Below, piece after piece: positions 1-11,959 of a stretch of 64,000 nt of DNA. Position 1 is the stretch's first letter. Each line of letters begins with the position of its first letter. A program made the translations under genes and the position numbers. The DNA comes from Ziziphus jujuba. Lineage: Eukaryota; Streptophyta; Magnoliopsida; Rosales; Rhamnaceae. The stretch spans positions 18,465,001 through 18,529,000 of the forward strand of contig NC_083383.1 of assembly GCF_031755915.1 (NCBI RefSeq). The letters run 5' to 3'. A model generated the notes under the pieces. The model did no database searches and was not told the DNA's origin. It was given only the letters and a program-made list of their open reading frames with translations.

Positions 1-954
1 AGAGGGCTTGTCCATACCCGAAGATCCAAGACCTATTTTGAGCATACAAGTGGTGGAAGCCGATACGAACCCGGGTATAGCAGTTCTGGTGCATTTATGG
101 ATTTCGAGCAATGGGAAATGGGTTCAAATATTCTTGAATTCACTTGATGTCACTAAGAAGTCATGGGAACTAGTCAAGACCAAAGCTTTGCTGGTCATTT
201 AAGTGGTGTGCGCATGAGAGAGAAAATGGCCGATTTTTGTCTGAGTTGGCTTTTTCTCTTTCCTCCAAGTAAGGGCAACGTGGTGGACTCCATAATAATC
301 TTATTTGGCATCCTAAAAAGCATATAGAAGCTGATTTGGAGCTCAAATTGATCAAAGATTGGTCATAGCCAACTTAGTCAAAAAGCTAGTAATTTAGTTT
401 TCTAATTTGATTTCTACTTTTTGTTTTAGGAAATTACCTTTACTTTTGGTTTTTATTTATTTATTTGCTGGAAAAATTTATTTAAGTTAATATTTTATTA
501 TTTTAATTGTAAATTAATTAATTCCTAATTCCAAAATAAAATAATTAATTAATTACAAACTAGACTTAGGAAAGTAGTGAAATTCGGCCACCATGATGTT
601 TCCTAATGTTAGCCGGTTTTTGCCCTAGATTTTTAGGGTTTTATTTGTGACTTTGTAGCCTATTTAAAGGCCTATTTCTCAATAAGAATACATCTTGAAT
701 TTTATATAAAAATTTATTTGTGATATTGAATTCTCTTTGTTCTCTTGGAACACCTAAAACACCATTAGTGAATGAATGTTTTAGTTTTGACTTATCAATA
801 GGATATCCATCACCCATTGTGGCATCTTTAATATATACCAAGGTTTCTAATCACAGGTTGATTAGGGGTCAAGGTGACCAGTAGAACTTGAACTTACTTA
901 GATCTGGGATAATATAATATGGGTTTAGGAGCAGGTCATCCTAGGTTCGTATCA
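1..954 (+). repeat. 5' LTR (3' portion) of gypsy family G1, copy 1
   Basis: This is the part of a G1 LTR that lies inside the window; its start is off the left edge. It ends in GTATCA and is followed after two bases by a tRNA-iMet primer-binding site, which fixes the LTR edge and the plus orientation. The same sequence recurs, in either orientation, at 3561, 38079, 39505, 46590, 47915, 51898 and 57838. The short open frames inside it are not conserved as protein between copies. Confidence 0.85.
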
Positions 955-956
955 TT

Positions 957-968
957 TGGTATCAGAGT
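957..968 (+). other. Primer-binding site, tRNA-iMet type
   Basis: TGGTATCAGAGT matches the usual TGGTATCAGAGC complement of the initiator tRNA-Met 3' end with one mismatch at the last base. It sits two bases after the LTR end, where minus-strand DNA synthesis would be primed. Confidence 0.85.
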
Positions 969-2086
969 CAAATTTTGTTCAGGTTTGATCTATCTTTATT
1001 TGCTTTATTTTTTTTTTTTGTGTTAATCTGAAATTTTGGTATTAGGTTAAGGTTGCTTCTATATTCATACACGTTCTGCATATTTAAAAAAATAAAAAAT
1101 TCATTCCTAGTTAAATTAGGTTTTCCTATTTTTATAGTATTTTTATTTCCTAGTTTGTTGGTTGCCTTTCATTATTGTTCTTGGTAATTTAGTTTATTGT
1201 TGATTTTTATTTGATGTTTTAGTCTTAAATATTTGCATTCATATATTCAAAAAAATAAATAAAATAAAGAGAGAAAAGAAGTCTATTTGCGGCAACATAT
1301 AAAAAAAAAAGAAAAAGAAAAAATTGCACATTTGTATTTTGATTTGGAGGTCACAGGTTTGGTGATTATTTGGTGTTGGAATTGCAATTTTTCTGTTGAT
1401 CCTTGCTACTGTAGTTGTCTTCTTTTCTGTGAGTTAAAAAAAAAAAAAAATCGATTTGTTGAAATTTGTTGCTGGAAATTTCTTGGAGCTGCTAATTTGT
1501 TAATTATTTATACAATATTTGGAGTTGCTGGAGAATTATTTTTGCTACTGGCTATTTGAGTTTGAGTGCTAAAAATATTGGATTAAAATAAGTTAAAAGG
1601 ATTTGATACAAAAACTTGAATTTCAAATAACAACAACCAACAACTATTCTTTTGATGTGATTCTTGTTCGTGTTTGAAATTCTTTTTCCTAAATTTTATT
1701 CTTGAATTTAATATCTTACCATCTAGTCCAATTCTTACTAATTCCAAAATTTTCCTTGTTAATTTACCAAAATTTTCCTTGTTAATTGGTTAAATTTGTC
1801 TAGAAATGCCGAAAATTAGGTGTTTAAAATTTCATTCTGTATTGATTGTTTTTCGCTACTGTTTTATTGATAAGTTTAATTAAAACATACTTGTGATCTA
1901 ATTGCTATTTTGTGGGTGTTTTAATTAGAATTTTGAGTTAAAAAAGGCAAGAGCGTGTGAGTTCAAAAGAGAGTAAAAAGCCGAAATTAGTGTGTAAACA
2001 CAAGTGTCGAGACCTTGTTAGAGTAAAACACGTGAGGGAGTGATTTTTGGTGATAATTTAATTTATTTTGCATTATTTATACTAAG
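969..2086 (+). other. Untranslated leader of G1 copy 1
   Basis: AT-rich leader between the primer-binding site and gag, with several A or T runs. It aligns by eye with the leaders at 49036-50122 (plus) and 56683-57823 (minus), including a G-rich stretch around 1345-1400 and an LTR-distal segment ending just before the gag ATG. The open frame at 1287-1559 is not preserved in the other copies and I do not regard it as a gene. Confidence 0.6.
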
Positions 2087-3011
2087 ATGGCTGATTTAAG
2101 TTTGAGGAGAGGGGATCCACTACTAAGAATTAATGAAGAAGAATCTCTAGGATTCCATGGTGATTCCCGAGCTACGGGAAATGGTGAGCAAAGGGACATG
2201 AGGGCTTTCTTGGAACAATTATAGTGGATGAATGCTCAATTTGACCACATAAATCAAAGGATAGATAGAATCGAAACATCTCATGGTGGAACAAATTTGA
2301 GGCAAGAGTTCCATGAAGGTCGAGATCGAGGTCGAGGAAGCCGTCGATGACCTAGAAAGGAGTTTGATAAAGGAAATTTTGGAGATGATTTCAAGGAAGG
2401 AATGGATGAAATGTATGCTATAAAACAGAGGCTAGGCCATGGGAGACATAGGAGAGAGGAGACAGATGATGATCTTGGTAATATCAAGGTAAAAATTCCA
2501 CATTTCATGGGAAAAAGTGACCCGGAAGCTTACTTGGAATGGGAAGAACGAATGGATCTTTGATTGCCACAACTATTCAGAGGCTAAGAAGGTGAAATTG
2601 GCAGTAATGGAGTTTTGACATTATGCACTCCAATGGTGGACTAATGAGAAAAATACCCAAAGGAGAATAGGTGATGAATTGATCACTACATGGCAACAAA
2701 TGAAGGGAGCGATGAGGAAGCGATTCGTACCATCCCATTATCATAGGTTGTTGGATCAAAGATCTTTATCTCAAGGAAATAGGACCGTGGAGGATTATTA
2801 CAAGGAGATGGAGATGCTTATGATGAGGTTGAGTATGAATGAAGATAAAAAAGCAACCATGGCAAGGTTCCTTGGTGGTTTGAATCGTGAGATATCCAAT
2901 TAACTAGAATTGCAACAATGTGTGGAATTGGAGGAGATGTTACATGTGGCTATTAAATTAGAGCATAAATTCAAGAGGAGGGGTGTAAGCTCATGGTTTG
3001 GAGGAGTTACA
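2087..3011 (+). pseudogene. G1 gag pseudogene, copy 1
   Basis: Remnant of a Ty3/gypsy gag polyprotein, the structural protein of the virus-like particle. The ATG at 2087 opens MADLSLRRGDP..RINEEES, which matches the gag starts at 50123 (plus) and 56682 (minus). In-frame stops appear near 2221 and 2348 and there is a frame change near 2560. The best preserved piece, 2679-2903, carries the retrotransposon-gag core (MKGAMRKRFVPSHYHR, VEDYYKEMEMLMMR, ATMARFLGGLNREI). The frame stops there and the homology ends near 3011, before the zinc knuckle, where sequence jumps straight into 3' LTR. It cannot make a functional Gag. Confidence 0.85.
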
Positions 3012-3012
3012 A

Positions 3013-3513
3013 CAAGGGCAACGTGTGGGACTCCATAATAATCTTATTCGGCATCCTAAAAAGCATATAGAAGCTGATTTGGAGCTCAAATTGGTCAAAG
3101 TCAACTTAGTCAAAAAGCTAGTATTTTAGTTTCCTAATTTGATTTCTACTTTTTGTTTTACGAAATTACCTTTACTTTTGATTTTTATTTATTTATTTGC
3201 TGGACAAATTGATTTAGGAAAGTTAATATTTTATTATTTTAATTGTAAATTAATTAATTTCTAATTCTAAAACAAAAAAATTAATTAATTAGAAACTAGA
3301 CTTAGGAAGGTAGTGAAATTCGGCCACCATGATGTTTGCTAATGTTGGCCTGTATTTGTCCTAGATTTTTAGGGTTTTATTTGTGACTTTGTAGCCTATT
3401 TAAAGGCCTATTTCTCAATATGAATACAGCTTGAATTTTACACAGAAATTCATTTGTGAGATTGAATTCTCTTTATTCTCTTGGAATAATTAAAACACCA
3501 TTAGTGAATGAGT
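3013..3513 (+). repeat. 3' LTR fragment of G1 copy 1
   Basis: Homologous to the segment of the 5' LTR starting at about 262 and continuing to about 775. The junction with gag falls at a CAAGGGCAACG motif, so all of pol, the polypurine tract and the first part of the 3' LTR were lost in one deletion. Just beyond its right edge, 3519-3534 resembles the last bases of an inverted G1 LTR. Confidence 0.8.
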
Positions 3514-3560
3514 GGTATGGGCAGATTCTCATCAGGGAAAGAGGGCGTGGGGAGGTCCAT

Positions 3561-4670
3561 TGATATGAACCTAGGACGATCTGTGGCTAAACCCGTATTA
3601 TATTAGCCCGGATCTAATTATGTTCAAGTTCTAATTGTCACCTTAACCAACCTATGATTAGAAACATTAATATAATGAAGATGCCACAACAGGTGATGGG
3701 TGCCATATTGATAAGTCAAACTAAAACACTCATTCACTGATGGTGTTTAAAGTATTCAAAGAGAATAAAGAGAATTCAATCTCACAAATAATATTCTGTA
3801 TGAATAATATACTGAATATTATTGATAAAATAAACCCTTAAATAGGCTAAAAAAGTTACAAAATAAAACCCTAATTAACTAGGTAAAATCGGCCACATAG
3901 AATAGGAAACCTAATGATGGCCGAAAATCACCTCATTTCCTAATCTAATTTGAATTAATCAATTCCTTAATTTTGAAATAGGAATTAATTAATTTACGTG
4001 AAAATAATAAAATAATAAATTTTCTAAATTGATTTGTCCATCAAATAAATACATAGAAACTAAATAAAAGACCAATTTCCTAAAACAAAAAGTTAAAATC
4101 AAATTAGGAAACAAATTGACTATCTTTCTAAATAAGCTAACTTTGACCAATCTTCAGCTTGTTTGAGCTCCAAATCAGCTTCCATATGCCATATGGGATG
4201 TCAAATATGACTAATAATGATTCCCACATGTTACCCCTTGACTGGAATAAGTCAAACTTGATTGAACAAGAAGAACAATCACAGTCAACAGCTAAACAAC
4301 ACATTTTCGGCCAAATTGACTTGCTATCCGTACAAGCCCATTTTAGTTGCTTTTGATTCTGTCTTCGCTAGATTCCATGTCTTCTTAATCAATAAAGTTT
4401 TGGAAGCACTTCTTGATGCTCGGAGTTATATTTGCACTAAAACAGCTACTCGGGTCCGTATCGGCCTTCACCACTTGTATGCTTAAAACGAATCTTGTAT
4501 CTTCGAGTATTGACAAGCCCCTTTGAGAATTAATTATTCCCTGGATAAAAGCAGCCAAGTTATCCTAAAATCTCTTAGCTTGAGCCCTAATGATCGGTCC
4601 GGTCTTCATCCGTATCGGGTCAGCACCCCAACGGGTTGTTGGTTGTGCGAGCTTGGACAAATTCTCATCA
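3561..4670 (-). mobile_element. Solo LTR of family G1
   Basis: A complete 1110-bp LTR in minus orientation. It is flanked by a perfect 5-bp target-site duplication TCCAT (3556-3560 and 4671-4675). No primer-binding site or internal sequence is attached. Solo LTRs arise by recombination between the two LTRs of one element, so this marks an independent full-length insertion that later collapsed. The ORFs here at 4159-4486 and 4523-4753 are LTR sequence. Confidence 0.93.
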
Positions 4671-5626
4671 TCCATCTCCTTTTCAAACAACCTATTTTAA
4701 TTCGTAAAGGGGTTAATTTTAACTTGCAACACAAGGGAATTATTTTTAAGTAGCTAAAATTTTATAAGTACTATAATTTACTGTAAATTTATTTTTAAAA
4801 AGTAATAAAACAATAAATTTGTTACAATAAATAAATTAAAAAGTAGAAGAAAAATTTTGGTAAGTGAAACTGTCTTAGCAATAATGTTTTTTAAGAAGCA
4901 ATTTATATAGATTTATTTTAAAATATTATTTAAAGAAATCAAAGCATTTTATTTCTTATTCCAACCTTATTCCATAATTCTTTGTGAAATATATATATAT
5001 ATATATATATATTATTTCCTATAATTTTTATTTTGTGAAAAATATTGTGATTTGTTATTTTTTCTATTGTTTATCGCATATATGGTCCTTAATCTATATC
5101 AAAACATCCTCTTACCGAGTTTAACGAATTTTTGAAAGGAAATTTAGGATAGGACTGTTAATGCAACAAAATTAGAGTTTTATGGGACAAAATTACAAGA
5201 AGAAAAAAAAAATTAGAGATCAAAATGCAAAATACGATATAACTTAGGACTTATTTGATAGCTTGGACAGGATTAAACTAGTCCCTATATTTTGACACCC
5301 CTTTTAGGGAGACTAAAAAAATCCTTGATTTCCAAAATAGTCCCAAACACATGATGTAAATAGGAGAAAATCTTCAATGTTCTAGTTGTTTGGGGCGCCT
5401 TACTCGTATTCATGATGGGATCCACAAGTACCTTTTCTTTTCTTTTTTTCATTTGTACATTGGTGGGTTGAAGTTATCATTTACAGACAACTTAAAAAAA
5501 CACCACTTTTTTTTCCCCATTTTTTATAACTTTATTTTCTATCTTCTAACTAAAAACAATTATTTGTCTTCTTTTTTCTAAATTATCCGTTTTCTTTTCC
5601 ATTATCTTTTCTTTTTTTTATAATTT
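4671..5626. other. AT-rich intergenic sequence with a TA microsatellite
   Basis: No coding or structural feature recognised apart from the dinucleotide run at 4989-5012 and several poly-T tracts around 5440-5610. It separates the solo LTR from the G2 LTR starting at 5627. Confidence 0.5.
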
Positions 5627-7979
5627 TGTCAGGACCCAGTCTTACTCAGGTCCTAAGACAATGCCGCCAAACTATTTTAACGCTATAAAGCAGTCAAACT
5701 TCTTCCCTAAGGAAACTCGCTTCACATCAAATCATCGTTTCCTTCATTTGAGGGAGGACTTAGTACAACTAACAATCCCAAATATATTAACAATTTCAAA
5801 AACCATTTAAATTCCCTATACAAGTAATTAGAAACAGTAACCATATCAAACTTTATTCTCAAACATGTATAACATAAAAATCCAATCAAATTATCAGTAC
5901 AAGTCCTTAATAACATCACAAAATCTTAAACTGAACTACAAAAACCACAAAATCTTAAACTGAACTACAAAATCCAAGTACAGAAATAAAGTTCCAAAAA
6001 AAAAAAACACAAAACTATTAACATTTTCCAAACTTAACACACAAACTCAACCTCCTCAACTCCAAAGCTAGTCCATAACTCCAAGAACTAGCACTCGCTA
6101 CACCTTACTAGAAACCTATGAAAGTTGAAAACAGATGGTAGAGTTGAGTACGTATACTCAGTGAGTGTATTTTAAGCACTCACACCAAAAATAGCAACAA
6201 TCTCAATATATTAAAAATGATATACATATATATATATATATATATAACATGAGATGCAATGTAATTGCCATTATCCCACAAATCCTTTAAATCTATGGAA
6301 AATCATGTCAAATTATAATAAAAACCATAATGGAATGGCATTAACACCTGCAAAGAATGAATCTGAGTATACTGGCAAGGATAATTATTATACTAACATA
6401 TTGCCAAGAACAAATCAAGGTATGTTAACAAAGTCATTATGCCACCAACACATATTAAGAACACGTCAGAGCATATACGGCGCCAATACTATTAATTTCA
6501 TTTCCCATGAGAGGAATAACCATAATCATCAACGTCGTAAACTAGCCATAATCAAAAAAACATCATCCTCATCATTACTAAATCCTCTTGTGATATGAGG
6601 AAATACCACCTTGCCATATAGGTGATAAAGTGTTTTATTGAATCCAGTATCCAAATCAGACAAATATCTCTTACCAAATCTTCAAGAGTTAAATCTAACA
6701 ATATTTTACTTTAAAAACTAATTACACAGTTCACAAAATAAGTTATAGGTCCAAATGTCATTTAGATTAGGAAAATCCATTTCTCAACCTCATAGTTTAG
6801 CAATAAAAGTCTTCTAAAGGTTAAAGATAAATTTAAGTTTAACCTTATAAATTAAATTAATTTCAACTATCCAAAATTCTTCTAACTATTTAGAAAAATT
6901 GTAGTTAACCGCCATTTATAAAATGATAGCTTTCAAATTTAAGTAGACCAAAAACCAATTGAGACAGATTTCTTTAAAGACAATTGCCCAAGCTTAGAAC
7001 CAAGAATCAAAAATTCATTTCCACAAAATAAGAGTTCTAAAATCTAATTTCCACTTCACAAAATCTAAACTCATAAAAAATTCAACTTAATCTTAACACT
7101 AAGCATCAAGCATCCAAAACCAAAATTGGTCTCCAATAAGTCCAAGTCATGCAGCCATCATCAACATAATTTAAATTTACAAAATTCCAAACTTCATAAA
7201 ATATTAAGGATCACGGCAACCAGAGAGTAAACTACCAAATTACTTTCTAACATGCTCAAATCATTCTTAAAATCATCATACAAGTCTTATATTTCGAGAT
7301 TAGCATCAAATTCCACACACATTAACCAAAGTTCCACAAATTTCATTATCCAACCTATATATATCCATCCAACATAAAAATCAAAACTTACTCACCTTTG
7401 ATCTCCAAGATTCTCTACATGCAAAACCACAAATCTTTTTAATACTCAAATACCGAAATCAAAATCCTAGTCAAAATTTTCACAAAACTTAAAAGAAAAA
7501 CTCTATGGTGCTTTCAGTTTTAGAAGAACAAAAGGCCAATAATTTTGCTTGAAAACTCAATAATTTCGCTTGAAAACTCAATAATTTCCACCATGCAACC
7601 ATCAAAGTCAAACTAAAATTTATGAATTCAACATATGCATCAAGATTAAAAGAAAAATCCAAGTAAAACAAGAAAAAAAAATCATCAAGAAATTAGACCA
7701 TCTTCTTGGTTTGATAGAACAAGGACATTTTTTTTTCTCATAGACCCAACAAAATTTACATGCAACGCAAGATCCAACGTTTAAATAAAAACACTCAAAA
7801 CATAGAACAAATTTAGGCTTATACTCTAAATAAAATCAAAAGAAAAACCATTGAATAACACAAGACAACGCTCTCAGTTTTTTAGGCTTACAAAGGACCG
7901 AATTTTATTTTGAAAACTTCACAAATTTCAACATAAAACTCAAAATTTTTGACTAAAAACTAAACTATCTAGAGCAAAT
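5627..7979 (-). repeat. LTR of a second gypsy family (G2, Tekay-like), 3' part, minus orientation
   Basis: Begins TGTCAGGACCCAGTC, the inverse of the LTR end at about 53869-53885 (GGGTCCTGTCA). Reading the minus strand, this is the U5/R side of an LTR. The copia element at 7980 interrupts it and the rest lies at 15086 to about 15950. It includes a TA run at 6225-6246. The open frame at 6254-6598 has no recognisable protein similarity. Assignment rests on the terminal motif and overall composition. Confidence 0.5.
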
Positions 7980-8502
7980 TGTTGGGAAAATATCATAGAT
8001 GAATATGTGTAAATACATGTGGACAATTTAATACAAAATAAATAAAAATAAATACAAAATAAATAAAGCATTTTAGAACCTGTAGGTCCTTGAAATTGAT
8101 CTACTTTCTAGAAAAGTTGACCGAGGCCTGTGTGATACCACAGTATCCTTAAGACGTTTTACGCCCACCGGTGCAGGAGTTTTGTAGCGAACGTCCCCCA
8201 GGATACAACGGCTGCAAAAGCTTTCAGATTCAGCACCTCTGAAGCTTTTCTCTTCAAACTCTCTGTGTACCTTCACTTTACCACTATTTTTTTTTCTGTA
8301 TTTCCTTCCAAAAATTAAAATTGAAAAGAACGTTGCAGTTCGTGCAACCTTCAAACTCTCCCCAAAGAGTTATTCTCCCGTAAAACTCTCTCCCACTATT
8401 ATCAAAAATATTATTTGATTTAAATAAAAAAATATTATAACAAAACTAAACCACCGAAAACCCAAATCATTCACACTTGTGGGCCTAGGCCCAACTCTAA
8501 CA
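7980..8502 (-). repeat. Copia 3' LTR, left copy
   Basis: On the minus strand it starts TGTTAGAGTTGGGCC and ends TTTTCCCAACA, the TG...CA form of copia LTRs. A polypurine tract precedes it on the minus strand (complement of 8503-8516). It pairs with 14577-15085. A 93-codon frame at 8073-8354 lies inside the LTR and is also open in the other copy. Confidence 0.92.
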
Positions 8503-8516
8503 ATCCCCCACATGAA
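8503..8516 (-). other. Polypurine tract of the copia element (left)
   Basis: The minus strand reads TTCATGTGGGGGAT directly upstream of the LTR. This is the expected plus-strand primer position for reverse transcription. The same tract is at 14563-14576 on the plus strand. Confidence 0.8.
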
Positions 8517-9049
8517 TGATTTGATTTAAAAATACAAACATGACTCTAGTGGTAAAGCTTTACAGTCGGAACCTGCATAGGATAGGTAGATGTTACTCTT
8601 TGAACCTTCCCTTGAGAGACTACATTTTCTTTTATGACTTATGGTAGAAACGATATCTTTGAACCATTTCGTCTTTTGTGTAAATGACAACATAGCCCAC
8701 ACATGATTCCTTCCTGATACACTTCAGTTTTCACTGTTGTGTTCATTTTGGCCCTGAACACCTCCCTGGTTCTGCGAGAGTTTCTACAGAATTGTGCCCT
8801 AAACAATTCTCCTTTGAAGCGGCCACTCTTCTCTCTCATATAGGTGATTCATATTTCTTATATAATCAGCATACCTATGCATAGATTACTAAACACACAC
8901 TTATAGGAATCATTAAAAGCATACTTTTATGCTTAATCTCTTTTTATCACTATTTCATCATAGGAATGGGCAGAGGATTAACCCCCCACAGTGATTCATA
9001 CTAGTCTTTACAATTGAGTTGTCCCATTGAATCTAGATCTTGGGATCTC

Positions 9050-10519
9050 CAATCAACTAGGTTGGGTTTCCATCGTATTGAATTTATTCACGGGCTTCAC
9101 TCCCATTCCCCTCGATGACTTTTCAACTAGTTCTCTATTTAACCCTTTGGTTAGCGGATCCGCAATGTTATCTTTTGACTTTACATAGTCTATTGAGATA
9201 ACTCCAGTTGAGATTAATTGTCTAATGGAATTGTGTCTACGACGAATGTGTCTAGACTTTCCATTATATATAATATTCTATGCCCTGCCAATCCCAGATT
9301 GACTATCACAATGTAAACTTATTGCTGGCACAGGTTTAGGCCACCTCGGAATGTCCTCTAAAAATTGGCGTAGCCATTCTGCCTCTTCGCCACATTTATC
9401 TAGAGCAATAAACTCGGATTCCATAGTGGATCGAGCTATCACAGTTTGTTTCGAGGACTTCCATGTCACAGCTGCACCTACTAATGTGAATACATAGCCA
9501 CTAGTGGATTTTGAATCCTTTATTTCAGATATCCAATTTGCATCACTGTATCCTTCTAATACAGCAGGATATCTTGTATAGTGTAGTCCGTATTCACGAG
9601 TATATCGTAGATATCTTAGTACTCTAACGATCCCTTTCCAATGATCTTCATTTGGATTACTCGTGTATCTACTTAGTCTACTTATTGCGTAGGCTAAGTC
9701 TGGTCTGGTACAACTCATCAAGTACATCAGACTTCCAATCACCCTAGCATATTCTACTTGAGATACACCTTCTCCTTTATTTTTGGATAAGTGTAAACTC
9801 ATATCTATGGGTGTTTTGGCTATACTAGTATCATCATTACTAAACTTAGCCAGTATTTTATCTACATAATGAGTTTGACTAAGAATGATTCCATTCGAAG
9901 TTCTCGAGATTTTCATACCTAAAATCACATCTGCAAGCCCCATATCTTTCATGTCAAATTTAGAATTTAATATGGCTTTTGTAGTTCGGACCATATTGTC
10001 GTCACTACCTACTATGATTATGTCATCTACATACAAACATAGAATAACATATCCATTCTCTGTATCTTTTACATAGATACACTTGTCACATTCATTTATT
10101 TTGAACCCATCTTTTAGCATGGCATTATCAAATTTTTGATGCCATTGCTTTGAAGCTTGTTTAAGTCCATATAAGGACTTTACCAATCTACAAACTTTCC
10201 TTTCTTGTCCTGGAGCAGTAAAACCCTTAGGTTGCTCCATGTAGATCTCTTCCTCTAGATCTCCATTCAGAAATGTTGTTTTCACATCCATTTGATGTAC
10301 TGCAAGATCCCGCAATGCTGCAATTGCCAGTACCATCCTTATGGAATTTATCCTCGTTACTGGAGAATAAGTGTCAAAATAATCAAGGCCTTCTTTTTGC
10401 TTGTATCCCTTAATTACAAGTCTTGCCTTGTATTTATCTATTGTTCCATCTGCTTTCATCTTCCTTTTAAAAATCCATTTGTAACCCAAAGGTTTATAAC
10501 CTGGAGGAAGATCTACCAA
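9050..10519 (-). pseudogene. Copia reverse transcriptase and RNase H, near-intact
   Basis: C-terminal part of the copia polyprotein. The 413-codon frame from 10519 to 9278 begins at the RT domain ([34 protein letters not shown]) and keeps the RT catalytic motif [10 protein letters not shown]. The RNase H region follows ([32 protein letters not shown]). The frame stops after DSQSGIGRA, but homology continues to about 9060. The copy in the right arm (13624-14026) reads through this point, so the stop is a later mutation. A stop between HT and ELVDLPP near 10520 separates it from the upstream frame. Confidence 0.92.
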
Positions 10520-10522
10520 CTC

Positions 10523-11913
10523 CTAAGTGTGATTCTGTAGGATGGAATCAATTTCACTTTTAACAGCTTCTTTCCATAAATTCCCTTCAGGAGAATTTAT
10601 GGCCTCTTGGAAGCTTTGAGGTTCACTTTCTAGCATATAAGTAAAAAAATCCAGACCGTAGGAATTTTCAGTTCTTACTTTCTTGCTACGTCTAAGCTCA
10701 ACTTCAGTTTCTTGTTCTTGATCACTATCATGATTATCATCATAAATAGTATCATAAGTTCGTTCAGACGTACTCGGTCCTTCTTCCACTTTATATGGAA
10801 AAATGTGTTCGAAAAATGATGCATTTCTCGATTCCATTACTGTGTTCTTGTGTATATCAGAAATTTCTGACCTATACATGAGAAACCGATATGCACTACT
10901 ATTATGTGCATATCCTATGAAGATGCAATCAACAGTTTTGGAACCTATCTTCACCTTCTTAGGTGTAGGTACTACTACTTTAGCTAGACACCCCCACACT
11001 CGTAAATAACAGTTTTGGAACCTATCTTCACCTTCTTAGGTGTCTTTACCTTATCTTTCCGGGGCACCTTATTTAAAAGGTCATTTGCTGACAAAATGGC
11101 TTCCCCCCACAAGTTCTGAGGTACTCCAAAACTTATCAACATTGCATTCATCATTTCTTTCAAGGTTCTATTTTTCCGTTCAGCCACACCATTTGATTGT
11201 GGCGAATATGGTGGAGTAACTTCATGTTGAGCACAATACTCTCCGAAAGGAGTTACATACTCTCCACCACGATCACTTCTGGTCACTTTAACTTTCCTGT
11301 TGAGTTAATTCTCAACTTCCGTTTTATAGAGAATAAATTTCTCTATAGCCTCATCCTTGCTTTTAAGCAAGTATACATAGCAATATTTCATGCTATCATC
11401 AATAAAGGTGATAAAATACTTATTACCACCTCTAGTCGATGCGAATTTTAAATCACATATATCACTATGTATTAAATCCAAAGGTTTGTTATTTCTATCA
11501 ATTGTTTGATATGATGACCTCGTTAATTTTGCTTCCACACAAGTTTCACACTTATGATTGGAATCAATTTCAAATGTGGAAATATGATTTAAGTTAATTG
11601 ATCACCGCAGAGAATTAAAATTAACATGTCCTAGTCTACCATGCCATAAAATGGAAGACTCAAGCAAGTAAACAGAAGAACTACTAGCTTTATTCATTTT
11701 TTTAGGCTTTACAGTCATTACATTCAGTTTAAATAAACCATTGACTACATAGCCCTTTCCCACAAACATCCCAAATTTAGACAAAATAACCTTGTCTGAC
11801 TCAAACACTAAGCAAAAACCATGTTTGCTCAGCAGCGATCCAGATACCAGATTCTTGCGAATGTCTGGAACATACAATATATTATTCAGAGTCAGCTCTT
11901 TCCCCGAGGTCAT
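10523..11913 (-). pseudogene. Copia integrase region, broken into several frames
   Basis: From right to left on the minus strand it holds three parts. The pre-integrase segment is 11913-11602 (ending [14 protein letters not shown]). The integrase core is 11538-10984 (LIHSDICD, FITFIDD, RSDRGGEY, YSPQSNGVAERKNRTL), which keeps the D, D and E residues expected of the DDE triad. The C-terminal region is 10999-10523 (GCLAKVVVPTPKKVKIG, KEAVKSEID). Stops lie near 11601, 11305 and 10980. A 35-bp segment is present twice (10932-10966 and 11009-11043) and replaces part of the conserved C-terminal stretch. Confidence 0.9.
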
Positions 11914-11959
11914 CTTCAGGATTACTTTGCCCTCACCTTAGATTTCTGAGGTAGCGGAG

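Noticed and set aside
1287..1559. 90-codon frame in the G1 leader
   Set aside because: The homologous leaders at 49036-50122 and 56683-57823 do not keep it open.
4159..4753. Several open frames inside the solo LTR at 3561-4670
   Set aside because: They correspond to LTR sequence that appears in both orientations elsewhere and the frames are broken in most copies.
6254..6598. 114-codon frame in the G2-like LTR
   Set aside because: No recognisable domain, lies within LTR sequence, and composition fits non-coding DNA.
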